This document shows, piece after piece, positions 52,927 to 63,451 of a stretch of DNA of 64,000 nt. Within the stretch, counting starts at the first letter, position 1, and every line of letters begins with the position of its first letter. A model generated the notes under the pieces. That model saw only the letters and a list, made by a program, of their open reading frames with translations. It ran no database searches and was not told the origin of the DNA. The DNA lies in contig NC_133064.1 in the NCBI RefSeq assembly GCF_048771995.1, positions 31,661,001-31,725,000 on the forward strand. Direction: 5' to 3'. Position numbers and translations under genes: made by a program. This stretch comes from Taeniopygia guttata. Lineage: Eukaryota > Chordata > Aves > Passeriformes > Estrildidae.

Positions 52927-53631
52927 CGTGGCTATGAAATGGGGTCCCCCTATCTGATGATATCCCTAGAGGCACCCCAAATATGGGAATGATTTCTTGC
53001 AGTAACCACTTAACTGTTTCTTTTGCTTGGTTTGTGTGACAGGGAAGGGCTTCTGGCCATCCAGAAAATGTATCAGCCCCTACTAACAAATGTTTGTATC
53101 CTCAAGTTCTTGGTAATTCTACAAAATCTACCTGCCAATAATCTCCAGGTTCTATCCCTATCTGAACCCTTCCTAGTTGTGTCTGTCGTCTAGCCACTGG
53201 GTTATTTTTCAAGCAGATCTCACACTTTGACATTATTGATTTTGCCATTGTTAACATTTGTACTGAGACCAAATTGCATTTTAGAAACTTTACCAATGCC
53301 TCTGCACCCCAATGACATTTGTTATGTTTAATTTGTAGAACCTCTTTCATTACCAAGGGGGGTACCACTATCTGTCCGTGTGCAGTTACATACCACCCTT
53401 CTGGATTCTTCCATGCATTCAGCAATTGTCCCAATTTCTCATCTTCTGCTGAATATTTCGGCTGTGGAGGTAAATTGAATTGAGATATATTAAGTTTTAA
53501 AGGTACCAATGCCATTGCTGCTTGTACCTTTCGAGCAGCCTGTCAAGCTGGCAAGTCTGCCTTTCGATTTCCCTCACAAATTTTGGAACTTACTGATTGA
53601 TGTGCCTTACAGTGCATAATTGCCACTTGTT

Positions 53632-54327
53632 GGAGTGTGTTTTAAGTTTCCCCCCGGTTATGGTTACTCCCTGTCCCCCTCTTTTTGTAAAATGGTCCAG
53701 CCTTCCTTCTCCTCCCTCCTCTGTCTGCCTGTCATTCCTCCCTCCACCCAGTTCATTGTATTCCTGCTGAGTTATCCCCCCCCAGCTACACCCCAGAGTC
53801 TGCTTGTCTCTCAGAGACCTCTCCCTTCCACCTAGAAAGTTCCATCCAGGCCTTAGAGTGATAAGCTGGTCTCCGGGGCCCCCTCCCTCTCTCCTACCTC
53901 ATTGGAAGTTTCCCCTGTGTGTCACCCCTGTTAACACCCCCAGGTGTTATCCCATTGGTTGGCTGCTGTTTCCTCCCCTTGTTACCACCCCCCTTTAAGA
54001 AGCAGGGAACATGGTGCCCGTGGCCTTTTGGAGCTTATCTTCTTCGAGCCAATAAACTCGGAATTCTGCTACCTCCCGAAGGACGGCTCCTTGCCTTTGT
54101 CAAAGTCGCTCTGCGTGTCTTTCAGTCTGGTGGCTTTGACTTCCCACAGGCCACACCTCGTGCCCACAGCGGCACAGTGCTAAAGGTTCTGGGCTAGCCG
54201 AGACTTGGTGACCTAGCAGTAGCCCTGGTGGCTCAGCGGTGCAATTCTCGCCTGCCATGCCGGCAGACTGGGTTCGAATCCTGGCAAAGCCACTACTGCT
54301 ATCGAGACTTGGGAAGGCACAGTGACA
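53632..54327 (+). mobile_element. 696-bp composite insertion with LTR-like head and tRNA-Gly-like tail
   Basis: Flanked by a perfect 10-bp direct repeat GCCACTTGTT (53622-53631, 54328-54337); the uninterrupted site is present once in P4 near 31583. The body has a CT/pyrimidine-rich part, CTTTAAGAAG (53996) and AATAAA (54051-54056) like an LTR promoter and polyadenylation signal, then a tRNA-like stretch (54222-54291) and 36 more bases. There is no poly-A tail and the ends are not TG/CA. A 10-bp duplication points to LINE-type target priming rather than integrase. I do not recognise the family. Confidence 0.6.
54222..54291 (+). other. tRNA-Gly(GCC)-like sequence
   Basis: Resembles vertebrate tRNA-Gly-GCC: TGGTGGCTCAGCGG, CTCGCCTGCCATGC with a GCC anticodon position, and a perfect B box GGTTCGAATCC (54271-54281); the A box is TGGCTCAGCGG (54229-54239). 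Acceptor stem ends GCCCTGG and GGCAAAGCC pair poorly. More likely a SINE-like pol III promoter or tRNA pseudogene than a working tRNA gene. Confidence 0.65.
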
Positions 54328-56555
54328 GCCACTTGTTCAGGTTTTTGTACTGCTCCTATCAGCTGCAGAACTGCATCTTGATGTTTAATGTGCATCCCTT
54401 GAGACGAAAGCAGGCCCTGTTCTTTCCATAGAGCCCCATGCACACGACTACTCCAAATGCATATTTTGAATCAGTCCATATGTTCACCTTTTTTCCTTCA
54501 CTTAATTCTAGTGCTCTGGTTAAAGCAACCAGTTCTGCCTTCTGGGCAGATGTATTTGGTGGCAATGATTTTGCCTCTACTACTGTACTGATTGTTGTTA
54601 CCACATATCCAGTGTGTCTGATTCCGTTCCCCATGAAACTGCTTCTATCTGTGAACAACTCCCAGTCTGGCTGTTCTAGGGGGACATCTTTCAGATCTGC
54701 TCTAGCCGCACAGGTGTGTTCTATTACTTCCATGCAATCGTGTTCCAATAGGCTTTCTTCAGATGTTGTACCTAGGAACAAGGCTGGGTTCAAAAGGTTA
54801 GTTGTTTTTAATGTTGCACCATCTTGGTCCATTAAGATTACCTGGAATTTCATAATTCGACTCGGGGAGAGCCAATGGGCCCCCTTCTGCTCAAACACAG
54901 TGGTTACCATATGTGGTACATAGATATCTATGTGCCTTCCCGTGGTGAGCTTCCTGGCTTCTTGTATCAGAATCACAGTGACTGTGACTGCCTGCAGACA
55001 TGAAGGCCATCCAGTACTGACATTGTCAAGTTGTTTGGAAAAGTATCCCACCAGCCTTTTCCAGCTTCCCAAACGTTGGGTTAGGACTCCCAATGCCAGA
55101 CGCAGCCTTTCATGTACAAACAGCTGAAAATCTTTGGACAAATCAGGTAACCCCAATGCAGGAGCAGTTGTCAAGGCCTCCTTTAGTTTGAGGAAGGCCT
55201 CCTTCTGTGGTTTGCCCCAGGTAAATGGCTGCATCTTCTGGGCCTCATACAGGGGTTTTGCAATTAGTCCATAGCCCATGATCCACAGGCGGCACCACCC
55301 TGTCATCCCAAGGAAGACTCGCAGCTCGTGTAGATTCTGGGGCTCTGGAATGGCACAAATAGCTTGAATATGTTTAGTACCCAGTTTTCGCTGCCCTTCT
55401 GAGATTTCACATCCCAGGCAGATCACAGTCTGTTGGGCAATTTGTGCTTTTTCTTCTGATACCTTATATCCTCCCATGCCCAGTGAATTTAAAATCTCGA
55501 TTGTTACCTTTATGCAGGTTGCTTTCCCCTCTGTGGCTATCAGTATATCGTCAACATACTGTAGCAGCAGGTATTGTTCTCTCCGTACTTGCCCTCTTGT
55601 CGTCCAGGTCTCCAGCTCCTTCGCCAGTTGGTTTCCGAATAGGGTTGGACTGTTCTTGAATCCTTGTGGAAGCCGTATCCAGGTGAGCTGGGTCTTTCTT
55701 CTGTTTCCTGGATTTTCCCACTCTAAAGGCAAACATGTTCCTACTTTCTTTATCAAGGGATATGCCGGAAAAGGCATCTTTTAGATCAATTACTGTAAAC
55801 CATTTATATGTCTCTTTCACGGATGTTAACAATGTGTAAGGATTGGCAACCACTGGATAAATGTCCTTAGTTATTTCATTTATTGCTCTCAAATCCTGCA
55901 CTAGTCTATACTCACCATTGGGTTTCCTCACTGGAAATATAGGTGTATTATATTCTGATTCACATTCTTCTAGAATTTGGTATTTCAAGAATTTATCAAT
56001 AATTTTTACTATTCCCTGCCATGCTTCTGGTTTTATAGGATACTGTTTAACCTGTACTGCTTTTGCCCCTTCTTTTAATTCAACATGTATTGGTTGTGCT
56101 AATTTAGATTTCCCAGGTATATCTGTTTCCCATACTGAAGGAATTACTGCATCTTCTACTTCCCTAGGAATAAAGGGAGCTGGTTTTCCTTTAATCATTA
56201 AAATTTGTCCTGTCTTTTATTCAGGTATTTTCATTAAAATCTCCCCATTCTCAAAGGTTATCACCGCATCAAGTTTTTCCAATAAATCTCTACCTAAAAG
56301 GGGAATTGGACACTCAGGCACATACAGGAATTCATGCGTCAGGACCTTATTTCCAAAACACAGATCTAAGTGTTGTAGGAATGGCCGATTTTCCTCCTTC
56401 CCTGTGGCCCCGACTATTGTTGTTTGTTTGTCCCCAGTTTGTCCTTGCAAATCATTTAGCACAGAAAACGTGGCACCTGTATCCACCAGGAATTTTACTG
56501 CTCTATCACCCAGCTGCACGTTTACAAAAGGTTCCTTCGTATTTCCCGTATTTAG

Positions 56556-58410
56556 TCAGCTACTGTATTCACCCAGCACCATTAATTTTGCAGTATCTTG
56601 ATCCTGGCTTAGCTGGTTGCCTTGGTAAAACCAGTTTGGGCACTCATTCTTCCAGTGACCTTCTTGTTTGCAGAAAGCACACTGGTTAAATCCCAGTCTT
56701 GGCACAGCAGTTCCCCTGTGTCCCCTGCCAAGTCCACCTCCCCTCCCCACTCCACAGCCACCCCTGCCCCTCCCTCTGATGCCTGGGTTTCCTTTCCCTT
56801 GCATTACTGACAGGAGATTTTGCTGTTGTCTTTTACTGGCCTCTTTTCCCCTGTTATTGTATACTTTCCAGGCTATTTCAAGCAATTTATCCAGATTTCT
56901 TAATTCTTCCCCTTCTAGTTTTTGCAATTTTCTTCTAATGTCATCCTGTGACTGCCCCAGGAAAATGAGAGCGAGCTTAACCTTTGCTTGTGGTGCATCT
57001 ATTTGGAGATCTGTGTATTTTCTCACTGCTTCTTTAAGCCTTTCCAAAAATGCAGTAGGGGATTCTTTCTTCTCCTGCCTTATCTCATACAATTTAGACC
57101 AATTTATAGTCTTAGGTACAGCATTCTGAACCCCTATCTGGACCCACTCTTGATATTTCTTCAGCCTCCGCATATGCCCAGGTGCATTAGGATCCCACTC
57201 TGGATCCTCGGTTGGAAAATTATCATCTAGAGTTCCCGTTACAAGCCTGTTTCTGATATCCTCCCTTTCCCTTTCCTTGGCTGCTCTAAGTACCACCTCT
57301 TTCTCTGTAGAATCCATTAGGGTATCTAATATTACTTGTATATCATCCCAATCTGGATTCTGAGTTTTCATAATCATTTTTACCACTCTTGCCACTTTAT
57401 CAGGATTTTCCCTATAAGTTCAAGCCGATTGTTTCCAAATTACTAAATCCGCAGGGGAAAAAGGTACTTTTACAAACACCGGCCCCTCCGCTCCTGTTCC
57501 CTGTCGTAAGGGGGCAATCACAGTCTGCTTCTGTCTACCCAGGTCTTTTCTGGCCCAAAACCAGGGAGGGCTTTGACCGACTCTGAGTCCTATGAGATAC
57601 CGGTATCGCAGATTCACTTTCATCTCCACTTTCGCTATCTCCTTGGCTTTCATCCTCCCCCCTTCTATGTATCACGGTTAAATTTAGATCATCTCCAGGG
57701 GAAGAGGGGTCAGGTGATGGTGGAAGAGGAGGATAGGGAGAGAAGGGTTGAGTGGGTGAAATAGGACTAGGCAAAATAGGATTGGGTGAAGCAGGTGATG
57801 AAGTAAGGGTAGGGGCAGGCAGGATAGGGTTAGGTTCTCTTGGTCTTGTGGGGGCTACCTGTAAATCATCATCTGTATCGTTCCTCCGACTCAGACTTTC
57901 TTTCAATGCAAGACATTCTAAACAGCATTTCTCCTTCACACAAACCCCACCCTTATCACTTGCAGATGCCTTAACTATCAACAATCCACATTCAACCTGC
58001 CATTCTGGCTTATCTCGCAAGTAGAAAAACAAATCAATATACGGAACCTCATCCCATTTTCCTTCGCGTTTACAAAACAACATCAATTGCAAAATAGTGT
58101 TAGGTTGCAATGTTCCATTCAGTGGCCACTTTTCACCACCTTCCAAGACATATTCTGGCCACCATATATTAGAGTAATCAATTAACTTACCCCTACCTAA
58201 GTCTTGCCCAAAATTACCCTGTTTCCAATGTGCTAATAAGCACCCCAAAGTAGAAGTACGCGGTATGGAGGCATTGCCGCCCAGAAGACCTTTACGCTTA
58301 TCCATATTACAGCTACAAGACACCACAGAATGCCGAACCTGCAACGCTTTTGCAATGTCTAATGGATGGCACCAAGGCAATACCACAGGAATTCCTTTAA
58401 CCCAACTGAG
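56556..58410 (-). pseudogene. P8 gag (long open frames)
   Basis: Two frames on the minus strand: 58386-57535 (283 codons) with matrix GGNASIPRTSTLGCLLAHWK and a proline/serine-rich p12-like part (PYPPLPPSPDPSSP), and 57395-56556 (279 codons) with capsid (ESPTAFLERLKEAVRKYTD, QSQDDIRRKLQKLEG) and one zinc knuckle CAFCKQEGHWKNEC. The first capsid segment (GTGAEGPVFVKVPFSPADL) falls in a third frame between them. The codon before GGNAS is CTG, not ATG; an in-frame ATG (NMDKRKG) lies five codons further upstream, and another begins the frame. Confidence 0.85.
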
Positions 58411-58584
58411 TGTAGCTTTCGCTGCGTCTTAGGCAGGTACCAGACCAGAGTAAAAGCACCTTACCTCTCTCCAGGGGACAGTGTGAGCAGTGGAGGGTTG
58501 CAGCACCAATGGGCTCCCCGAGAATCCCTCGGTGCCGGCTGGAGTGTGATCAGGTCACGGGGTCCTCAGCAGCGCCCGCAGGGT

Positions 58585-59085
58585 CCCAGTCTGGGTTTGC
58601 CAAAATGTTAGCGTTCTGGAACACACATAATCCCAGGATATGATTATATGCAGGTGCTTTTATTAAGAGCTCTGGGAATCAGGGGTACCAACCCAAATCT
58701 GACTCTGACATGGCTTTTAAGCTGAACGTATTTTGTATTCTATCATTATATAACTTACATATTAATTATTAAACTTATATTGTTCTATTGTATACATTGA
58801 CTTTATTCAAGCATGAGTTTCTCATTATCTTTCTTAGGCCCCTGACCACAGTTTCTCATGATTATTCTTACGATTAAAGAGCAATTATATTTAATTACTA
58901 AACAATCATCACATCTAACAATTATATCATTTATCATGTACTAGCTACACAGGTGCAGTTCTAGCAAGGTACAAGGCCTACATGTACCCAGGGTATTTTT
59001 TTTAAATTTTTTTTTTCAGGGCCTACTAAGCTTAATTTTCCTTTTAACCCTAAATCCCCATGATTTTAAAACCATTTTACTATCA
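58585..59085 (-). mobile_element. P8 5' LTR-B and primer site
   Basis: LTR 58606-59085, 480 bp. On the minus strand it is followed by TTT and then TGGCAAACCCAGACTGGG (58602-58585) as the primer site, a diverged form of the TGGCGACTC site of P4 and P6. The tRNA cannot be named with confidence. Confidence 0.87.
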
Positions 59086-59089
59086 TGGC

Positions 59090-59736
59090 TATCTCAATTT
59101 CGGATATTTATCGTGTATTTATCGTCCCGACGTTCCTCGGACCACCTTGATGGGTGATCCATCTCTGGGCTGGCCATGTTCATTCACTTGTGAATGGAGT
59201 CCTCCCTCCTTTGGCCAGGTGGTTTCGACATTGTGTAGCAATCCCTGTCGCTGGCTTGTGTGTTTTTTAAAAACTTCTTATAAGAATATATCTTAGCATT
59301 TTATTTTATAATTATAAAATATACAACAATTTTATTTGCACAAATTATCATATACACATATAACATTAATGATCCCAGAAAACAGAAGTTGGACCCCACA
59401 ATCTGGATACACATCCTGGGATATACACAACAGGGTACAGAAATTGGAAAGGAACCAAACATCACCATCATAGATTTACAATCCTGGAGTATAGAATTGT
59501 GATGTTAAAGGTAGAAATGGAAACTGTCAAATGCTCACGTAGAAACTGGGAAAAGATTATGAATATGCATGAATATGATCGATAAAAACCAGCAAGCCCA
59601 ACAACTGATGTGCGGTCAGAGGGGAAAACCCCTATCACTGTACCCAGTGCTGTCTTTGCTCGTATGTCACTATATTAATTAATAAATTGAATTGCTTCTT
59701 GATATATTGGCTGAGTCAAGCATCTCATTCGTAACA
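59090..59736 (+). mobile_element. Right part of the P8 host LTR, then an LTR ending at 59736
   Basis: 59090-~59230 continues the minus-strand LTR cut by P8. After an AT-rich part (59270-59360), a second, plus-strand LTR can be inferred from CGATAAAAACC (59579), TTAATAAATTG (59679) and an end CATTCGTAACA (59726-59736). Its start was not found. No coding sequence. Confidence 0.45.
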
Positions 59737-59940
59737 ATGTGGTGGAAAAAGGGGTTAGAAACTTTGCAAGATTTGTGGGGCATGCAAACCAGAATCTAAC
59801 AGGCCTCACGACTGACCACCTGGCTGGAGGAAGGGCACGTTCAGACCCTGTGGGACAAGCCCATATTCCGAGAGAAGCCCTTAAGGTTATTTCAGAGGTT
59901 CCCCTCCTCCTATGAATGAGAAGGGTCCCTCACAAGGTGT

Positions 59941-60765
59941 TTGCCACTGGCTACTGCCCAAATGACAGCGACAATAAAAGAAGATATCCCTTTGATCCAA
60001 GTAGTCCTCACCAGACCACAGTCGCTGATTTGCAACCCATCACTCCAGGTAAAGCAGGACTGGACATATCAACCAAATAACGCAATAATGTTATCTGATT
60101 ACTCATTTATTTGTCTCCCTAAAAGAATCTGTGGACCCTTGAAAACCAGTGACCACCATTACTCTATAGGCAGATCGTCTACCTCAATAACAGGGTTGTT
60201 CGTTCTCTCTGGGGCTATTGACTGTGACTCCTTCAAGGAAATAAAAATCAGCCGCCCTGTGTAGTCCCGGATGGGAGCCATATAGCCCAACTCATACTTT
60301 TCCTGGCAGCACCCCTATCTTCACCCCCAAGAGCTGAACAGAGGGGAGGCGGTTTTTACTTCCACAGGGGTCCCGCAGATTTTTTGGACACAATTACATC
60401 TCAGTCCCACATGCCAATGCAAAGTGACTCTGAAAGGCAGAGACATACTCTTAACAGGGCTCCTTGATACAGGAGCAGATGTGACTGTTATCTCAAAAAG
60501 CCAATGGCCCAGTGATTGGCCATTAATGACTGTTTCTCAGGTACTCTCTGGCTGTGTGGGAATAGTCACAGCTTGCAAAGCCAATACTTGGTGCAAATAA
60601 CAGGGCCTGATAGGCAGATAGCCACAGTTAAACTTTTTGTGCTGTCTGTCCCCCTGGTTTTGTGGGGGAGGGATGTGTTAACACAGTGAGGATTTTTTAG
60701 GAGTCATTGGGACGCTTGACACCCCCAAAATGGTCCCTTGCTGAAGTGCCTCAGGCACTTTTAAG
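59941..60765 (+). pseudogene. P9 dUTPase-protease remnant (betaretrovirus-like)
   Basis: A frame at 59941-60264 ends in IGRSSTSITGLFVLSGAIDCDSF, which fits dUTPase motif 3 (GRSS, then the VID-D stretch). Further on, TGLLDTGADVTVISKSQWP near 60455-60510 is the protease active site, followed by a VSQVLSGCVG segment and a weak GRDVL-like end near 60665. A dUTPase joined to protease is the pro-gene layout of betaretroviruses and ERVK. gag and pol are missing; stops and frameshifts are present. Confidence 0.65.
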
Positions 60766-61172
60766 AAGCAAAGGACTTCTTATAAAATCGGGAAAGCTGG
60801 ACAGGACAAACGCAGATCAAGCCAATATGGTTAATCATATGTTCTCCTTTTATTGTTTATAAGATGGCAGTTTATATACACTTCAATATAGTTTACAATT
60901 GTGAGCACACTCTCATTGGCAAGCAAACATTGTTTGTCTTTGTCTTAAGGTGGTTAAAGTTTCACACTGCAGACCTATACTAATTCACACCCAGAAAGCC
61001 CATTGCTCTGTGTTCACCTTAACATAAATTCTAACTGCGCCACAGACTAATTTCTTACTGCGTCATAGGCTTCAAAGGCCTCGCTGAGGCCCATATCTGA
61101 GGCCTAGACTGGCGTAGCTCAACCTTCAGTCTAAACATAAATCACGTCCTCTCTCTCTCAGAAATTCTGCTA
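60766..61172 (-). mobile_element. 407-bp insertion flanked by a 10-bp direct repeat
   Basis: CACTTTTAAG occurs at 60756-60765 and 61173-61182. Between them, minus-strand TATATAAACTG (~60875) and AATAAAAGG (~60853) look like LTR signals, but the ends are not TG/CA. Family unknown. 61183-61597 after it holds nothing that I recognise. Confidence 0.5.
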
Positions 61173-61597
61173 CACTTTTAAGCATTGGAAGGAGCAGCCT
61201 AGCTATAGAAATGGACACTTGATACAGATCTAAAGCCCTAAAGGGACACTTAGCCCTAGTCAAACCAGTTATATTTCCAGTTACTTGCCTTTTTTAACAA
61301 TGTATTTTATTGTGGATCTTTTGGTACAGCCATTTAGTACTACATAACTAATTTTTTATTATTTTAGCCTTCAGTGTTTATATCCCATTATTTTATTTAG
61401 CCAAACTTAAATCTATCCTACAAGCAATCTTTAAAAGCTGGTGCAGGGGATGTGGCCCCCACCTGGCACCAGCCAGTGATAAAATTTACCTTCTAATCTT
61501 AGTAACTCATGAAATATGATTTTCAATAGGATTTTTACTAGAAAAATTCAAAGGTGTTTGTGTAAAGGTGGTGTCTTCCCACATATTAGTAACATAG

Positions 61598-62204
61598 TGA
61601 AATGAACAGGGTCTATGCCTTTATTAATAGTCAGCTCTTTATTAAAAAGTCAGCTCGGCAGGGGGGCTCGATAAGGAGTCTCCGTGGCACGCTGGTAGCT
61701 GGAGGTGAAGAGGTATGCAGTCTGTATCTGAACTCCCAGCAGACCATCCTCTCTCCTTTCCTCCTGGCACACTGATAGCCGCAGGGTGAGGGGATGTGCA
61801 GAGCCTGCTGCCGAAGTCCAGAAGCAGCTATCCCTCTCCTTCCCTCCTGGTAACACCAGGAAGTGTGTGTCTCCTTTGCTCCTGCTTCCCACAGCCCAGT
61901 CCAGTCTGGTCCTCTGTAGGTTATGGTGACAGGTCAAACACAGACTAGGGGTGGGGTTCCCTTTTCCCCAACGAGCACACCCATCCAGCCCCCTCCACTG
62001 TGCCCATCTTTTCCATTTAGGGTTGTTTTTCATCTCCAAAACCCCCTCCCATGATTCCACTGGATTATTTTGCATCCCAGTCCTAGAATGGTAGTGAGGG
62101 TGGGGGGAGGTAGGTGATTCCCAGGAGCAATTAGCTAATCAACATTTCAATGTCAGTACTTAGCCCAAGCCAAGTGTCCCAGCCAGGCTGTTTTGTTCAT
62201 AACA
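61598..62204 (-). mobile_element. Solo LTR, 607 bp, likely 4-bp target duplication
   Basis: On the minus strand it starts TGTTATGAAC and ends GTTCATTTCA. Flanked by ATAG (61594-61597, 62205-62208). AATAAAGGC on the minus strand near 61620. No coding sequence; 62209-62495 beside it shows nothing that I recognise. Confidence 0.6.
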
Positions 62205-62495
62205 ATAGCAAAACTGCATAGTTTACTGAGAGTAATTAGATAAGTTCAAGATTCTTTAGCTCATATTCAAGACAAACTTTGAACTTTATTTGTAGCAGTT
62301 TTCTGAGACTTAACTATAATTAGTATATAAAACTTCACTGTCATCTTTATCAGTTGCCTACTTTTACTCCACAGTTTTAACAAAGTAATGTTATTATAAA
62401 TTTTTCAGAATAGTTGTTATTTACCTTAATGTTTTGAAGTGATACGCTGAATAAATAGACTCTACAACCTGATGTAGTTATAAAGTGGGTATGTA

Positions 62496-63425
62496 TGTCA
62501 GCGCCCAGCAGAAGCGAGATAGCTCTCCAAAAATTTGTGCTCCGAGCCTCGGTCTGACCCACATCTTTATTCACAAAGGTGTTCCATATTTCCATATGCA
62601 ATACATTACACAACCTTTCCATGCATATTCAACCCCTGCCCCCCCCACCCCCCCCCCAGATCCTCGCCTCTCATGCTAAGTAGGTCCACACCTGTCGCTG
62701 TCGAGGCAGGATGGGAATGAGAAGACTCATTCAGAAGGCTGTGAGAGTGAAACTCCGATTTATTCAAAATACACTGCTCTTTTATACAGAGCTTCGCAAA
62801 GGCCAAATCCATTGGTCCTAAAGTGAAAACAACCTAGAACATTGGTTCAGAGTGCTTGACGCACAGTGATAGAACTTAACTATAAACAATGTGAGAACAA
62901 GAGAGATAAAGAATTATTTTCATTCCTTCCCAGCTCTTTCCCAGGCTTTTTGCCTGGCTAGAAACTCTCGTTTTCTGTCTTTGACTGAATCTGAGATCTA
63001 CACACACCCTTCTGGGCATGCGTGGTTTGCTGTGCTGGTCGCACAGGGGTCTCTCGGTGGTCTCTGAGGCTGAAGATTGTGGTCTTCCTCATGATTGAAC
63101 TTTTGAACTTTTCTCCTTTGCACGTGCGCTTTTGGTCCTTTGGTGCTTATCTGAGTATATCTGTCAGTCTTGATAAGCTTGGAGCCAGAGGAGCCCCTTT
63201 ATCTAGGTTCTTTGCATCTCTTGGTCTCCTCCGGTCTTGTTCTTTATGCAAGAAGCTTGAGAAATTTGCATTTTCCTATGCCCTTTGTACCATGGCAGAG
63301 GTTTCTTAAGTAAAAGGTTAAAACTCATCACATAATTCTACAAGCTAACATTTAAATGCTTAATTCATTTTGTTAACTCAAGTGAACTCCAAAAATCTCC
63401 ATTTCAGTTTAACTGCTGCATGACA
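62496..63425 (-). mobile_element. Probable LTR, minus orientation, interrupted by LTR-I
   Basis: Begins TGTCAGCGCCC; AATAAAGATG on the minus strand near 62566. A C-rich tract lies at 62640-62657. The end near GCATGACA (63418-63425) is a guess; no target duplication was found. Confidence 0.35.
62693..63002 (-). mobile_element. LTR-I copy 2, solo, 6-bp target duplication
   Basis: Reverse complement of 9752-10060 with few differences, 310 bp. TGTCGCTGTC ... GATCTACA on the plus strand. Flanked by CACACC (62687-62692, 63003-63008). Confidence 0.9.
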
Positions 63426-63451
63426 AATTTTCAGTAACCTTTTTGTAATAA

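Larger units (their letters stand above)
52907..56519 (-). pseudogene. P8 pro-pol (protease, RT, RNase H, integrase)
   Basis: Minus strand. Protease frame 56519-56217 keeps FLVDTGATFSVLN and LLGRDLL. RT: frame 56198-55551 (VQDLRAINEITKD), then 55777-54359 (472 codons) with LLQYVDDILIA and IMGYGLIAKPLYEA. RNase H: WELFTDRSSF, SAQKAELVALTRALELSEG and TDSKYAFG, then interrupted by the element at 53632-54327. Integrase zinc domain in 53515-53102 and core Asp segments in 53089-52907. A few frameshifts and stops, otherwise long open frames. Confidence 0.88.
51737..59085 (-). mobile_element. Provirus P8 (lineage II) with both LTRs and a 4-bp target duplication
   Basis: 7349 bp on the minus strand. 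Flanked by TGGC (51733-51736, 59086-59089). LTRs of ~480 bp differ at about 18-20 positions by eye (~4%), so it is clearly older than P2. Order on the minus strand: LTR, primer site, gag, pro, RT, RNase H (cut by a 696-bp insertion), integrase fused to the env tail, polypurine tract, LTR. Confidence 0.92.

Noticed and set aside
54222..54291. Functional tRNA-Gly gene
   Set aside because: Acceptor stem pairs poorly and it lies inside an inserted mobile element; kept as tRNA-like only.
59941..60264. 107-residue ORF as a host gene
   Set aside because: Its end matches a dUTPase motif in retroviral context, followed by a retroviral protease.
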